Below, piece after piece: positions 1 through 8,734 of a stretch of DNA of 64,000 nt; position 1 is the first letter of the stretch; every line of letters begins with the position of its first letter. The notes under the pieces are model-generated. The model searched no databases. It saw only the letters and a list, made by a program, of their open reading frames with translations, and was not told where the DNA came from. The stretch spans positions 1 to 64,000 of the forward strand of contig JAIBBE010000065.1 of assembly GCA_019694835.1 (NCBI GenBank), in the 5' to 3' direction. The position numbers were made by a program, and so were the translations under genes. The stretch comes from Fimbriimonadaceae bacterium (GTDB taxonomy: Bacteria > Armatimonadota > Fimbriimonadia > Fimbriimonadales > Fimbriimonadaceae).

Positions 1-108
1 CAGGTGGTTGTACTTCCCGACCTGGGGAAAGAACAGGTCGCGAATGTTGCCTCGCGGGTCGAGGTTGAGCAACAGCGAGCCATTGCCCAAGACGATGGGT
101 CGTGGCAT
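1..108 (-). CDS. GH15-type glucoamylase-like protein, N-terminal 36 residues only
   Basis: The reading frame starts at an ATG at 108 and runs off the left edge. The visible 36 residues begin MPRPIVLGNGSLLLNLD and continue with RGNIRDLFFPQVGKYNHL. The pattern 'LGNG-LL-N-D-RG-IRDL-FP-VG--NHL' is the characteristic N-terminus of bacterial glycoside hydrolase family 15 proteins (glucoamylase/glucodextranase-like; cytoplasmic alpha-glucan or trehalose hydrolysis). Its start codon lies one base from the stop codon of the upstream dehydrogenase, so the two are probably co-transcribed. The catalytic region is outside the window, so the substrate cannot be stated. Confidence 0.7.
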   Translation of the reverse strand, partial: MPRPIVLGNGSLLLNLDPRGNIRDLFFPQVGKYNHL

Positions 109-109
109 G

Positions 110-1606
110 CTACTTTGCGGGGACGAGGCGGATGATCTTGTCGGGCTGGTTCAGCACGACGTAAATCGATCCATCCGGTCCGACCACGGTGTCGCGCACA
201 CGTCCCATGCCATGCACCAATTCCTCTCGCTCGACCAACTGGTTGTTGCGAATGCGAAGGCGATCGACGTTAGCTCCAGAGAGCCCACCGGCCACGAGGT
301 CGTTCTTCCAGTTCGGAAAGGCCGCGCCGCGAATCGTGTCGAGCCCACAGGCACCAATCGAAGGCAGCCATCGGAAGACCGGCATCGCGAAGTCCTGACC
401 CGGGCCTGGCCAGGGAAGGGCAAGCGGGGAATCGTTGTAGTTGATGCCGAAGGAAATGATGGGCCATCCGTAATTCTTGGCTTTCACCACCCGGTTAACT
501 TCGTCGCCTCCGCGGGGGGCGTGCTCGGTGTCCCAGAGGGCACCGTCGAGGTCTTGCGTCAGGCCCTGCGGGTTGCGGTGGCCATAGGACCAGATTGCCG
601 GAAGGTAGCCCTTGGCTTTGGAAGCAGCGTCGGCAAATGGGTTGTCAGTGGGGATGGTGCCGTCTTCGTTGACGCGGAAGACCTTGCCGTTCGGTTTCGT
701 CAGGTCCTGGGCCAGATTGCCATTGCCTCGTTCGCCAATGCAGAAGAAAACATGGCCTTTCCCGTCGAAAACGATCCGACTTCCAAAGTGGACCCCCGAG
801 CCATTATAGGTGTCAGGGGCGTTCTGATAGATCGTCTGTTGCTCGACCCACTGGGGGGCGCTTCCGCCGAGTTTCAGTTTGCCGCGCACGATCTTGGTCA
901 TGCCTCCGCGTCCACCTTCGGCCGGATCGGTGAAGGCGAGGTAGATCCACCCGTTCTTCGCGTAGTCGGGGTGGACAGCCACGTCCATCATGCCGCCTTG
1001 GCCGATTTCGGCGGAGGCCGGAATGCCCTCGATGGCCGGTCCGAGTTTGCCACCTTTGGCGAGGTGGACCGTGCCGGGTCGATTGGTGACGATCATTTGT
1101 CCGTCGGGAAGCCAATCGACAGCCCAAGGAGTCTTCAGTCCTTCGCCCGTGTCGATCACCGTCTCGATTCGGTAGTTGTGGCCGGTGCCCTTGTAGACTC
1201 CGTCGACCGCTTTCGGTGACCCGAACTCAGCGCGAAGCGCCTTTGCCTGCAACTCTCGGATGTGGACGACCAGCGCCCAGATATCTGGGCCGCTCATGGT
1301 GGACTTGTAGCCCTCCATCCCCATATCGGGGACACCATTGGAGATGGCGTCATAGAACCGGCGGTCATGCTTTTGGTCGAAGAGATCCTTGGTGAGCAGG
1401 GTTTTGGTGCCGCCGCCTCCGCCTTCTCCTTTGGCGCCGTGGCACTTGGAGCAGGTGTCGTCATAGAACTGAGTGACGTTGATGTTCCTGCGTTGCTGCT
1501 CAGCAATGGGCTTGGTGGTCGGAGGATTCTCCTTCGGAACGCACATCCATCCGGCAACGGGAACGAGCAAGAGCGGGGTCAAGAGCGGGAGTTTGGACAC
1601 ACCCAA
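110..1606 (-). CDS. cytochrome c domain fused to PQQ-dependent sugar dehydrogenase-type beta-propeller
   Basis: 498 residues. The N-terminus is a hydrophobic export signal (about residues 5-22). It is followed by a class I cytochrome c domain with the haem motif CSKCH (C52, C55, H56) and a downstream 'VPDMGM' that can supply the axial Met. From about residue 145 the protein resembles the soluble glucose/aldose dehydrogenase (GSDH/PQQ sugar dehydrogenase) propeller, with 'TPWAVDWLPDG', 'HFGSRIVFDGKGHVFFCIGERG', 'SYGHRNPQGL', 'EHAPRGGDEVN' and 'RVRDTVVGPDGSIYVV'. A periplasmic sugar or aldose oxidation with direct electron transfer to the attached haem is the likely role. The GH15-like gene follows after one base. 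The actual substrate is not predictable from sequence. Confidence 0.85.
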   Translation of the reverse strand: MGVSKLPLLTPLLLVPVAGWMCVPKENPPTTKPIAEQQRRNINVTQFYDDTCSKCHGAKGEGGGGGTKTLLTKDLFDQKHDRRFYDAISNGVPDMGMEGYKSTMSGPDIWALVVHIRELQAKALRAEFGSPKAVDGVYKGTGHNYRIETVIDTGEGLKTPWAVDWLPDGQMIVTNRPGTVHLAKGGKLGPAIEGIPASAEIGQGGMMDVAVHPDYAKNGWIYLAFTDPAEGGRGGMTKIVRGKLKLGGSAPQWVEQQTIYQNAPDTYNGSGVHFGSRIVFDGKGHVFFCIGERGNGNLAQDLTKPNGKVFRVNEDGTIPTDNPFADAASKAKGYLPAIWSYGHRNPQGLTQDLDGALWDTEHAPRGGDEVNRVVKAKNYGWPIISFGINYNDSPLALPWPGPGQDFAMPVFRWLPSIGACGLDTIRGAAFPNWKNDLVAGGLSGANVDRLRIRNNQLVEREELVHGMGRVRDTVVGPDGSIYVVLNQPDKIIRLVPAK

Positions 1607-1732
1607 CTCTACCCGCCAAGGGCCGGTGAGGGGCTCAGGTCATCTGCATGACGCATCGCAAGAGTAGGCACCGGATACGGGCGTTTTTGCGAATCTGGCA
1701 AATCGCTCCTTTCATTCGGCATGAATTCGGCT

Positions 1733-1738
1733 TATACT
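1733..1738 (+). promoter_or_regulatory. -10 box TATACT upstream of the TIG/dockerin gene
   Basis: TATACT lies 40 bases before the ATG at 1779. A good Shine-Dalgarno GAGGTG (1771-1776) sits just before that ATG. No convincing -35 hexamer is seen. Together with the strong ribosome-binding site it supports 1779 as the true start of the frameshifted gene. Confidence 0.4.
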
Positions 1739-1778
1739 TGACTGTTGAAATGGTGCCCGTGCGCGCCAATGAGGTGAT

Positions 1779-1988
1779 ATGAATTCTATAGCCCATCGAT
1801 TTTTTGCCAAAGGGGGAGCGTTGCTCGTTCTCGGACTTTTGGCCACATCTTCCTTCGCAGGAGGCTGGAACCAAGTCCCGCCCGGCGATACCGTAGGAGT
1901 TCCAACCGTCGGCATGATGGCGGTTAAGGAAACGACTGCCCAAATCATGGCCCCGCGACAATCCCCTCGACCCCGAGCAGATTTTTAA
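1779..1988 (+). CDS. N-terminal, signal-peptide-bearing fragment of the frameshifted TIG/dockerin protein
   Basis: 69-residue frame with a clear Sec signal peptide (positively charged MNSIAHRFFAKGG, hydrophobic ALLVLGLLA, cleavage after SFA-G) and a strong Shine-Dalgarno GAGGTG. The frame ends shortly after 'KETTAQIMAP'. Coding sequence continues without a start codon in the +1 frame (residues reading DNPLDPEQIFKGIRSP...) and joins the ORF at 2077. This fragment is therefore best read as the beginning of the 2077-5313 protein, separated by a one-base excess near 1945-1965 (a C-rich run). It is either a real mutation or a sequencing/assembly error. Confidence 0.7.
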   Translation: MNSIAHRFFAKGGALLVLGLLATSSFAGGWNQVPPGDTVGVPTVGMMAVKETTAQIMAPRQSPRPRADF

Positions 1989-2076
1989 GGGCATTCGCTC
2001 GCCACGGCAAGAACACGAAGTCGAGATCGAGCACAAGGCTCAGAATCCGAACGCGCTGCCCGGCTGGCAGTATCCG

Positions 2077-5000
2077 ATGCCCAAGGGTCAAGCCGCGCTC
2101 AAGGGCGGCGGCGGCGTGGGCATTCTCTCGCCCCAGCCAATAGGCACACAGATCGACGGGCCGAAGATCACCGATACCCCCGGCTTTGTTCCGCCCGACA
2201 CGCAAGCTTCGGTCGGGCCAACCCAGATTCTGTTCTATGTGAACGGGCGCATCCGGGTCCAAGACAAGATCACCGGCGCAATCGGAGCCCTCAATACAAC
2301 TACCGACAACTTTTGGGCCGGCCAACGCTCGTCCGGCACTAGCGACCCCCGGGTTCGCTTCGATCGATTGACCAATCGCTGGTTCGTCATCATGATCGAC
2401 GTCGCGAACGTTAATCGAATTTTGGTGGCGTGCAGTGACGGTCCGACGATCACGGCAGGAACGGTTTGGAACAAGTTCTTCTTCCAGCACGATCTGGTGG
2501 GAACGACGCCCAACGTCGATACCGGCGGTTTCGCCGACTATCCGTCGCTCGGCGTTGACGCCAACGCGCTGTACATCGGCACCAACACGTTCGTGGGCGC
2601 TGGCCTCAACTGCAGCGGCTTCGTCATCCGCAAGTCGTCGGTGACAAGTGGTGGTCCAATCGTGGTCACACCCTTCCGCGCTATGGGTACCCAGGCGGCG
2701 GCTGGCCCGTTTGCCCCGCAAGGCTGCGATAACGATGATCCGGCGGCGACTCAGGGTTACTTCATCGGCGTGGACACGCTGGCATTTAGCCGCCTGCAAC
2801 TTCGTCGTATCAGCAATCCGGGCGCAACTCCCTCGATCTCAGCGAACCTCACACTGAACGTGAATACGACCGCCTTCGCAACGGATCAGCCTTGTCAAGG
2901 AAGCACCAACCCCCTCAGCGCGATTGACGACCGCCTTTTCGGTGCAGTCATCAAGCGCGACAAAATTTCGGGAACGACCTCATTGCTCACCGCTCACCAC
3001 ATCCGAACGAACAGTGCCGGAGTGGGCGGAGCCGGTGATCGCAACTCGGGGCGCTGGTACCGGATCATCAATTTGGGCACCACTCCCTCGCTCGCGGAAT
3101 CCGGCACGTCTGTTCCAGCAGCGGCAGGAGCCGGCCATCTGTTCCCGAGCGTGGCGATGAGTGGCCAGGGTCACCTCGCACTAGGCTTCACGCGGGCCAG
3201 CTCGACCCAAAGGGCAGAGATTGCAGCGGCCGGTCGATTCCGTGCACCGCTCGATGCGGCCGGTACGACCCAGGCTCCCAGCAGCGCCATTGTCAGCGGT
3301 TTCAATTACAACGACGGCGTGACCAATCCTCAACGATGGGGGGACTACGACAAAACCGAAGTCGACCCGACCGACGACCAAACCATCTGGACCATTCAGC
3401 AATACGTTTCGGCAACGAATGTGTGGGCGGTGCGAGCCGTCAAGCTGATTGCTCCCCCACCTGCGACACCCACGACTCTCGCTCCCAACACCATCGCACA
3501 GGGTGCCACCAACGTCAACCTCGTTCTGACGGGCACGAGCGCGAGCGGCTCTGAGTTCTTCGATACCTTTGCCGACTACACCAACCACATCGCGGCTTCG
3601 TTCAGCGGCACGGGAATCACGGTCAACAGTGTGACCTTCAACAGCGTTACCCAGGTGACGATCAATGTCAGCGTGGCAGGCGGTGCCACGACGGGCGCAC
3701 GCAACGTCACGATTACGAATCCGGATGGCCAGCAGGCGACCGGCAATGGCCTTCTAACCGTCACCTCCGGTTCTAACCCTTTGCCGACCACGACATCCAT
3801 TTCGCCAACCTCGGCGACGGCTGGTGGTCCCGCGTTCACGCTCACTGTGAACGGCTCGAACTTCATCAACGGCTCCATCGTTCGATGGAACGGCGCTGAC
3901 CGCACCACGACCTTCGTGAACAGTGGCCAAGTCACCGCGCAGATCACCCTCGCTGACATCGCCACGGCGGGAACGGCTTCGGTCACGGTCTTCAACCCGG
4001 CACCCGGAGGCGGAACATCGAACGCTCAAACGTTTACGATCAATAACCCCGCACCCACGATTACGACGATTTCCCCGACCTCGGCAACGGCCGGCGGGCC
4101 AGCCTTCACGCTGACCGTCAACGGTACAGGATTCGTCAACGGTTCGACGGTTCGCTGGAACGGAAGCAATCGAACGACGACGTTCGTCAACACCACCCAG
4201 CTGACGGCGCAGATCACTCTGGCCGACATCGCGACGGCGGGAACGGCGACGGTCACCGTCCTCAATGCGGCACCGGGTGGAGGCACCTCGGGCGGCGCCA
4301 CCTTTACGATCAACAACCCCGCGCCCGGTCTGACGAGCATTTCGCCGGCTTCGGCCATCGCGGGTGGCCCGCTGTTTACGCTCACCGTGAACGGCTCGGG
4401 CTTCAACACCAGCTCGATTGTCCGTTGGAACGGCAGCAACCGAACCACCACGTTCGTCAGCGCAACCCAAGTGACCGCCCAAATCCCGGCCACCGACATT
4501 GCGACGGCGGGGACGGCAACGGTGACGGTGTTCAATCCGACTCCGGGAGGCGGCACGTCTGGTGGGCTGACCTTCAACATCAACAATCCGGTGCCGTCGC
4601 TCTCGAGCCTGTCGCCAAGTTCGGCGTTCTCAGGCAGCGCGGGCATCACCCTGACGGTGAACGGCTCGAACTTCATCAATGGCTGCACGGTGACGTGGAA
4701 CGGCTCCAACCGAACCACGACGTTCGTCAACAGCGGACAAGTCACGGCAATCATCCCGTCGAGCGACCTCGCCACGCCGGGAGTGGCCGCGGTACGGGTT
4801 TCGAACCCCGGCCCGGGCGGTGGTCTCTCCGGTTCGCTGAACTTCACCATCAACGCCAATGTGGTGAGCGGCAACGTGGTCCTCAGCGACTGGAGTGGTG
4901 CCGTGGCGGGCATGCAGGTCGTCATCGAGATCCGAAACGTGGGCAGCACGACGCCGCTGGTCAGCCAGACGGTGGTGCTCAACGCGAGCGGCAACTTCAC

Positions 5001-5313
5001 GATGAACGTGAACCTCGCAGCCGGAACATATGACGTCACCGCCAAGGCCAGCCACTGGCTTCGCAAGAAGCGCGGCAGCCAGACACTCTCTGGCGGCATC
5101 ATGAGCGGTCAGAACTTCACGCTCATCAACGGTGACAGCGATGGCGACAACGAAGTCGGCATCGGGGATCTGGCCATTCTGTCCGGCACCTACAACAAGT
5201 CGCTCGGAGACCCCGGCTACAATCCAGCCGGCGACCTCAACGGCGACGATAGCGTCGACATCGCGGACTACGCGATCCTGTCCGCCAACTATGGCTTGAT
5301 GGGCGACGACTAG
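2077..5313 (+). CDS. secreted/surface protein with four IPT/TIG repeats and C-terminal dockerin-like domain (main part)
   Basis: 1078 residues from an internal ATG; the natural start is 1779 through a frameshift. The N-terminal ~450 residues look like a beta-rich, possibly propeller domain ('[18 protein letters not shown]', '[19 protein letters not shown]'). After a divergent domain come four nearly identical 90-residue IPT/TIG immunoglobulin-like repeats (each '[20 protein letters not shown]...'). A carboxypeptidase-regulatory-like module ('[21 protein letters not shown]') follows, then two Ca-binding dockerin-type loops ('[15 protein letters not shown]', '[15 protein letters not shown]'). 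Exported adhesion or extracellular matrix-type function is inferred. The frame is open across 135 coding codons upstream only if the frameshift is repaired. A Rho-independent terminator follows. Confidence 0.85.
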   Translation: MPKGQAALKGGGGVGILSPQPIGTQIDGPKITDTPGFVPPDTQASVGPTQILFYVNGRIRVQDKITGAIGALNTTTDNFWAGQRSSGTSDPRVRFDRLTNRWFVIMIDVANVNRILVACSDGPTITAGTVWNKFFFQHDLVGTTPNVDTGGFADYPSLGVDANALYIGTNTFVGAGLNCSGFVIRKSSVTSGGPIVVTPFRAMGTQAAAGPFAPQGCDNDDPAATQGYFIGVDTLAFSRLQLRRISNPGATPSISANLTLNVNTTAFATDQPCQGSTNPLSAIDDRLFGAVIKRDKISGTTSLLTAHHIRTNSAGVGGAGDRNSGRWYRIINLGTTPSLAESGTSVPAAAGAGHLFPSVAMSGQGHLALGFTRASSTQRAEIAAAGRFRAPLDAAGTTQAPSSAIVSGFNYNDGVTNPQRWGDYDKTEVDPTDDQTIWTIQQYVSATNVWAVRAVKLIAPPPATPTTLAPNTIAQGATNVNLVLTGTSASGSEFFDTFADYTNHIAASFSGTGITVNSVTFNSVTQVTINVSVAGGATTGARNVTITNPDGQQATGNGLLTVTSGSNPLPTTTSISPTSATAGGPAFTLTVNGSNFINGSIVRWNGADRTTTFVNSGQVTAQITLADIATAGTASVTVFNPAPGGGTSNAQTFTINNPAPTITTISPTSATAGGPAFTLTVNGTGFVNGSTVRWNGSNRTTTFVNTTQLTAQITLADIATAGTATVTVLNAAPGGGTSGGATFTINNPAPGLTSISPASAIAGGPLFTLTVNGSGFNTSSIVRWNGSNRTTTFVSATQVTAQIPATDIATAGTATVTVFNPTPGGGTSGGLTFNINNPVPSLSSLSPSSAFSGSAGITLTVNGSNFINGCTVTWNGSNRTTTFVNSGQVTAIIPSSDLATPGVAAVRVSNPGPGGGLSGSLNFTINANVVSGNVVLSDWSGAVAGMQVVIEIRNVGSTTPLVSQTVVLNASGNFTMNVNLAAGTYDVTAKASHWLRKKRGSQTLSGGIMSGQNFTLINGDSDGDNEVGIGDLAILSGTYNKSLGDPGYNPAGDLNGDDSVDIADYAILSANYGLMGDD
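3784..4863 (+). repeat. four tandem 270-bp coding repeats (IPT/TIG domains)
   Basis: Unit starts at 3784, 4054, 4324 and 4594 are exactly 270 bases apart, each encoding 90 residues that open with P-x-x-x-x-I/L-S-P and contain 'R/TWNGxxRTTTFVN'. Units 1 and 2 are most alike. The fourth has diverged. Exact spacing with high identity indicates recent tandem duplication and possible copy-number variation between strains. Confidence 0.9.
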
Positions 5314-5328
5314 CCTCACCTGCCATCC

Positions 5329-5359
5329 GGGCCGCGCCAACTCTGGCGCGGCCCTTTTT
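5329..5359 (+). terminator. Rho-independent terminator of the TIG/dockerin gene
   Basis: Perfect 10-bp stem GGGCCGCGCC (5329-5338) / GGCGCGGCCC (5345-5354), a 6-base loop and a T5 tract, 16 bases after the stop codon. Confidence 0.9.
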
Positions 5360-5467
5360 GTTGAGAGAGGAGTCCACGGCCCTGGCCAAGGCCAGGACCT
5401 TCCCAGCGCAGCCCTCAGCGACTGTTTCCACTGTCGCCGATGTCGCAGATCGCGAGTTTGCCCACTC

Positions 5468-5735
5468 TCCGTCATCCGCGGAGAACACTCCGTCGTCAGC
5501 GGAGAAGTCTCCGTCGTTCGCGGAGAAGTCTCCGTCACTCGCGGAGAACACTCCGTCACCAGCGGAGAAGACTCCGCCATTCGCGGAGAACACTCCGTCG
5601 CTCGCGGAGAACACTCCGTCACCAGCGGAGAAGACTCCGCCACTCGCGGAGAACACTCCGTCGCTCGCGGAGAACACTCCGTCACCAGCGGAGAAGACTC
5701 CGCCACTCGCGGAGAAGGCTCCGCCAGCGCCGGGG
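5468..5735. repeat. array of 12 tandem 21-bp units, each containing a short palindrome
   Basis: TCCG recurs at exactly 21-base intervals from 5468 to 5720. Each unit carries CGGAG-N4-CTCCG or CGGAGAAGTCTCCG, a 5-6 bp perfect inverted repeat. Some units form a higher-order 63-bp repeat. Because 21 is a multiple of 3, several frames stay open across the array. The open frames run into, or antisense to, flanking genes and have no start signals, so I treat the array as non-coding. It lies between two convergent genes, just past a terminator. The gap 5360-5813 holds nothing else recognisable. Confidence 0.85.
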
Positions 5736-5813
5736 CCTGCGGAGACTGACCCTCCGCGAGGGGCAGTTCCCTCGCGGGGACTCAAACGGAATCGCCGGGA
5801 CGGCGAAAGTACA

Positions 5814-7352
5814 TTAGGAGAGGCCGTAGACTTGCTTGTACTTGCGGGTCAGACCCTCGAGGTAGTCCTCAGCCCCCATCGGCTTACCCGTCACGCGCAT
5901 GACGAGGTCCTTCGGAGTGTAACGCTGACCCTGGCGATACACCTTGTCCTGCAGCCACCCCAGGATGGGGGCGAAGTTGCCCTTGGCAATCATCGCATCC
6001 GTGTCTCCCAGGTCCTTTTGAAGGGTGTGCCAGATCTGGTAGCTCAGGAGGTTGCCCATCGAGTAAGTCGGGAAGTAGCCAATCATGCCGCCCGACCAGT
6101 GGACGTCCTGCAAACAGCCCTCGGCGTCGTTGCGCGGCGTGATTCCGAGATAGCTTTGGTACTTCGCGTTCCAGGCCTCGGGCAGGTCGGCGACTTTGAG
6201 CTTGCCGGTCAGGATGTCGCACTCCGTCTCGAAGCGCACCATGATGTGGAGGTTATAGGTGACCTCGTCCGCTTCGACCCGGATGTAGCTCGGGGCGACC
6301 CGGTTGATGGCGTGATAGAAGTGATCGGGGCTGAAGGCCGCGATCTGGGGGAACAGGGCTTCGAGTTCATGAAGGAAGTACTTCCAGAACGGGAGGCTTC
6401 GTCCGACGATGTTCTCCCAGAGCCGCGACTGGCTCTCGTGGAGGCCAAGCGAGACGCCACCGGCGAGAGGCGTGCGATCCCACTCGACGGGTGAGCCCTG
6501 CTCGTACATGCCATGCCCTGCCTCGTGCAGTGAGCCGAAGATGGCCGATCCAATGTAGTTCTTGTACCGGGTCGTGAGGCGCACGTCGTTGACCGACCAA
6601 CCGGTGCAGAACGGGTGCGCGGCCGTGTCTTGCCGGCCGCGATTCATGTCGAACCCAATGGCCGAGATGATGCGCTCGGTGAACTTCTTCTGATGGCCCT
6701 GATCCCATTCACCGTACAGCAGATGGTCATCGATCGGCTTGGCCTCCTCGACGATGTGACGCACCAGATCGACGATCGGCTGCCGAATGGTGTCGAACAT
6801 GCGCTGGCAGTCGGCGGCGGTGGCCCCCTCTTCGTACTGGTCCAGAAGGGCGTCGTAGGGATGCTCGGTTGGGCCAAGGTAGTCGGCTTCCTTTCGGGCG
6901 ATCTCGAACATCTTTTCGAGCGTCGGGGCGAAGCTCTTGAAGTCGTTGTTGGCGCGCGCCCTGACCCATTCTTCGTGAGCGATGGACGCGAGCCGCATCT
7001 TCTCCGCGACCAGGCTGGCCGGAATTTTGGTTTTCAGGTCCAAGTTGCGCTGGACGACCCGAACGAGCGCTGCATCCACGGAATCAGGTTCGGCTTCGGC
7101 TTTCGCAGCCTCCAACAGGCGTCGCGTCTCGTCGGCGACGAACATCTCGTGCTCCATGCGGCTAAGGCGGCTGACGTGTTCTGCGCGCGCTTCTACGCCA
7201 CCAGACGGCATGTAAGTCTGATGATCCCAATCCATGATGCCCGCCGCTGCCTGCAGCGCATTGATATCGTAGAGCCGATCCTTGAGTTCCTGTATCTTGG
7301 CCATGATCGTCGGAGTGTACCGAGCCGCGACCGGTGCGTCGTTAGGGGCCAT
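5814..7352 (-). CDS. M32 family metallocarboxypeptidase (carboxypeptidase Taq-like)
   Basis: 512 residues from ATG 7352; ATG 7304 ([11 protein letters not shown]) is an alternative. The M32 signature is complete: the zinc motif HEAGH near residue 275 within '[13 protein letters not shown]', a downstream '[11 protein letters not shown]' supplying the third ligand Glu, and '[15 protein letters not shown]'. The family removes C-terminal residues from peptides with broad specificity in the cytoplasm. Length matches the usual ~500. A longer reading frame extends upstream to 7553, but that extension is antisense to infA and does not look like M32 sequence, so it is excluded. It is divergently oriented from infA. 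Confidence 0.93.
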   Translation of the reverse strand: MAPNDAPVAARYTPTIMAKIQELKDRLYDINALQAAAGIMDWDHQTYMPSGGVEARAEHVSRLSRMEHEMFVADETRRLLEAAKAEAEPDSVDAALVRVVQRNLDLKTKIPASLVAEKMRLASIAHEEWVRARANNDFKSFAPTLEKMFEIARKEADYLGPTEHPYDALLDQYEEGATAADCQRMFDTIRQPIVDLVRHIVEEAKPIDDHLLYGEWDQGHQKKFTERIISAIGFDMNRGRQDTAAHPFCTGWSVNDVRLTTRYKNYIGSAIFGSLHEAGHGMYEQGSPVEWDRTPLAGGVSLGLHESQSRLWENIVGRSLPFWKYFLHELEALFPQIAAFSPDHFYHAINRVAPSYIRVEADEVTYNLHIMVRFETECDILTGKLKVADLPEAWNAKYQSYLGITPRNDAEGCLQDVHWSGGMIGYFPTYSMGNLLSYQIWHTLQKDLGDTDAMIAKGNFAPILGWLQDKVYRQGQRYTPKDLVMRVTGKPMGAEDYLEGLTRKYKQVYGLS

Positions 7353-7358
7353 GCCGTC

Positions 7359-7364
7359 TATAAT
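7359..7364 (+). promoter_or_regulatory. -10 box TATAAT for infA
   Basis: Consensus TATAAT 18 bases upstream of the infA ATG, which gives a very short leader of about 12 nt. No good -35 is visible. It sits between the divergent M32 and infA genes. Confidence 0.5.
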
Positions 7365-7382
7365 TGGGACGAGAACCAATTT

Positions 7383-7643
7383 ATGCGCCGACAATTTCAG
7401 CCAAGACGGAAAAAAGAGAACACGACCAAAGAAGAAGGCATCGAGGTCGAAGGCACAGTTCTTGAGAACTTGCCCAACGCCCGATTTCGGGTCCGCCTCG
7501 ACGAGAATGAGATGGAAATTCTCTGCCATGTGAGCGGAAAAATGCGCATGCACTACATCCGCATCCTCGCGGGCGACCGGGTGAAGGTCGAACTGTCACC
7601 CTACGACCTGACCCAGGGTCGAATCGTCTATCGATACAAGTAG
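7383..7643 (+). CDS. infA: translation initiation factor IF-1
   Basis: 86 residues. From '[20 protein letters not shown]' to '[20 protein letters not shown]' and '[16 protein letters not shown]' it matches IF-1, the OB-fold protein that occupies the ribosomal A site during initiation. Typical IF-1 is ~72 residues. This one has about 14 extra basic residues at the N-terminus ([16 protein letters not shown]) before the conserved core, and no alternative start lies closer to it. It is the first gene of the ribosomal-protein block. Confidence 0.95.
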   Translation: MRRQFQPRRKKENTTKEEGIEVEGTVLENLPNARFRVRLDENEMEILCHVSGKMRMHYIRILAGDRVKVELSPYDLTQGRIVYRYK

Positions 7644-7664
7644 CGCGCGGGCCGCGCCTGCTGG

Positions 7665-7670
7665 TATACT
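7665..7670 (+). promoter_or_regulatory. possible internal promoter (-10 TATACT) before rpmJ
   Basis: TATACT in the 126-base gap between infA and rpmJ; about 100 bases would form the leader. A GC-rich hairpin (GCGCGGGCCGCGC, near 7645) precedes it. No clear -35 is seen. Confidence 0.3.
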
Positions 7671-7769
7671 TCCCTCTTGCGCCGGGCAAGGTGTGACCCG
7701 TCGGGGCGTCAGAACGCGTGCCGACACGGTAAAGACGGGCAGAATTCGGCCATCGGTGCAGGCAAAATC

Positions 7770-7883
7770 ATGAAAGTTAGGGCCAGTGTCAAGAAGATTT
7801 GCGACAAATGCAAGATCATCAAGCGCGAAGGAGTCGTTCGCGTGATCTGCATCAATCCGAAGCATAAGCAGCGACAGGGCTAA
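7770..7883 (+). CDS. rpmJ: 50S ribosomal protein L36
   Basis: 37 residues, [20 protein letters not shown]...[11 protein letters not shown], the full-length L36 with the intact zinc ribbon (C11, C14, C27, H32: C+ type). The reading frame extends upstream to 7677, but that part is not L36-like, so ATG 7770 is chosen. It is followed by rpsM after 18 bases, as in most bacterial alpha operons. Confidence 0.97.
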   Translation: MKVRASVKKICDKCKIIKREGVVRVICINPKHKQRQG

Positions 7884-7901
7884 GGAGAACACGAGAAAAG
7901 C

Positions 7902-8276
7902 ATGGCGCGAATTGCCGGTATTGATCTTCCGCGGGATAAAGCGATCTTGTACGCGATTCCCGTTTTGTATGGAATTGGGCGCAAGAATGGCGCCGATATT
8001 ATCGAAAAAGCAGGCATCGACCCTCGGAAGAAGGTGAAAGAACTTTCCGAGACCGAGGTCGCCAAGTTGCGCGAGCTTATCGACGAGTACCAGGTCGAAG
8101 GAGACCTTCGTCGAGAAGTCCACGCCAACATCCGCCGCTTGATCGAGATCGGCTGCTACCGTGGCCTCCGCCACCGTCGTGGCCTGCCGACTCGCGGTCA
8201 GCGAACCCGCAGCAATGCGCGAACTCGCAAGGGCAAGCCGAAGACCGTTGCTGGCAAGAAGAAGGCGAAGAAGTAA
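7902..8276 (+). CDS. rpsM: 30S ribosomal protein S13
   Basis: 124 residues starting [19 protein letters not shown] with the helix-hairpin region '[18 protein letters not shown]' and the basic C-terminal tail '[19 protein letters not shown]'. Head protein of the small subunit contacting the L5 bridge and tRNA. It lies in the order rpmJ-rpsM-rpsK; rpsK starts three bases after its stop. Confidence 0.98.
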   Translation: MARIAGIDLPRDKAILYAIPVLYGIGRKNGADIIEKAGIDPRKKVKELSETEVAKLRELIDEYQVEGDLRREVHANIRRLIEIGCYRGLRHRRGLPTRGQRTRSNARTRKGKPKTVAGKKKAKK

Positions 8277-8279
8277 CCC

Positions 8280-8672
8280 ATGGCAAGAAAGCAAACCACC
8301 CGAGGCAAGGCCAAGGAAAAGCGCCAAGTGGCGGCGGGCATGGCCCACATCCACTCGTCGTTCAACAACACGATCGTGACGATCACCGACCCGCAGGGCG
8401 CTGTTCTGTGCTGGTCGAGCGCCGGAGCCGTGAACTTCAAAGGCAGCCGTAAAGGTACGCCGTTCGCCGCCCAGCTTGCCGCCGAGCAGGCCGCCCGCAA
8501 GGCGCTTGAGCATGGCATGAGGAAGATCGAGGTCTTCATCAGCGGTCCTGGAAGCGGACGCGAGACGGCGATCCGATCCCTGCAGGCCACCGGTCTGGAC
8601 GTGCAGTCCATTCGCGACGTGACTCCGGTTCCCCATAACGGCTGCCGACCGCCTAAGAAGCGCCGCGTGTAG
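8280..8672 (+). CDS. rpsK: 30S ribosomal protein S11
   Basis: 130 residues. Core motifs '[19 protein letters not shown]', '[14 protein letters not shown]', '[16 protein letters not shown]' and the C-terminal '[18 protein letters not shown]' are those of S11, a platform protein of the 30S subunit. In most bacteria rpsD follows. Here the next gene is rpoA, after a 62-base gap with a hairpin. Confidence 0.98.
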   Translation: MARKQTTRGKAKEKRQVAAGMAHIHSSFNNTIVTITDPQGAVLCWSSAGAVNFKGSRKGTPFAAQLAAEQAARKALEHGMRKIEVFISGPGSGRETAIRSLQATGLDVQSIRDVTPVPHNGCRPPKKRRV

Positions 8673-8687
8673 TTTTTGAGGTTCTTT

Positions 8688-8703
8688 CCCCGGCTTGCCG
8701 GGG
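8688..8703 (+). promoter_or_regulatory. intercistronic hairpin between rpsK and rpoA
   Basis: CCCCGGC-TT-GCCGGGG, a 7-bp perfect stem with a 2-base loop, in the short gap where rpsD would normally be. There is no T-tract after it on the plus strand, so partial termination, RNA processing or mRNA stability is more likely than full termination. Confidence 0.4.
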
Positions 8704-8734
8704 CTGAGGCCTCTTCGAGTATCCGAAACCCAAT

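Noticed and set aside
5468..5735. CRISPR array
   Set aside because: Units are 21 bp and contiguous with no unique spacers, and no cas genes are nearby.
5358..6494. 378-residue plus-strand frame rich in AENTPSLAEKTPP repeats
   Set aside because: It is open only because the 21-bp array is a multiple of three. It starts in a terminator, then runs antisense through the M32 gene, and has no start signal.
7353..7553. N-terminal extension of the M32 peptidase
   Set aside because: It is antisense to infA and does not resemble M32 sequence.
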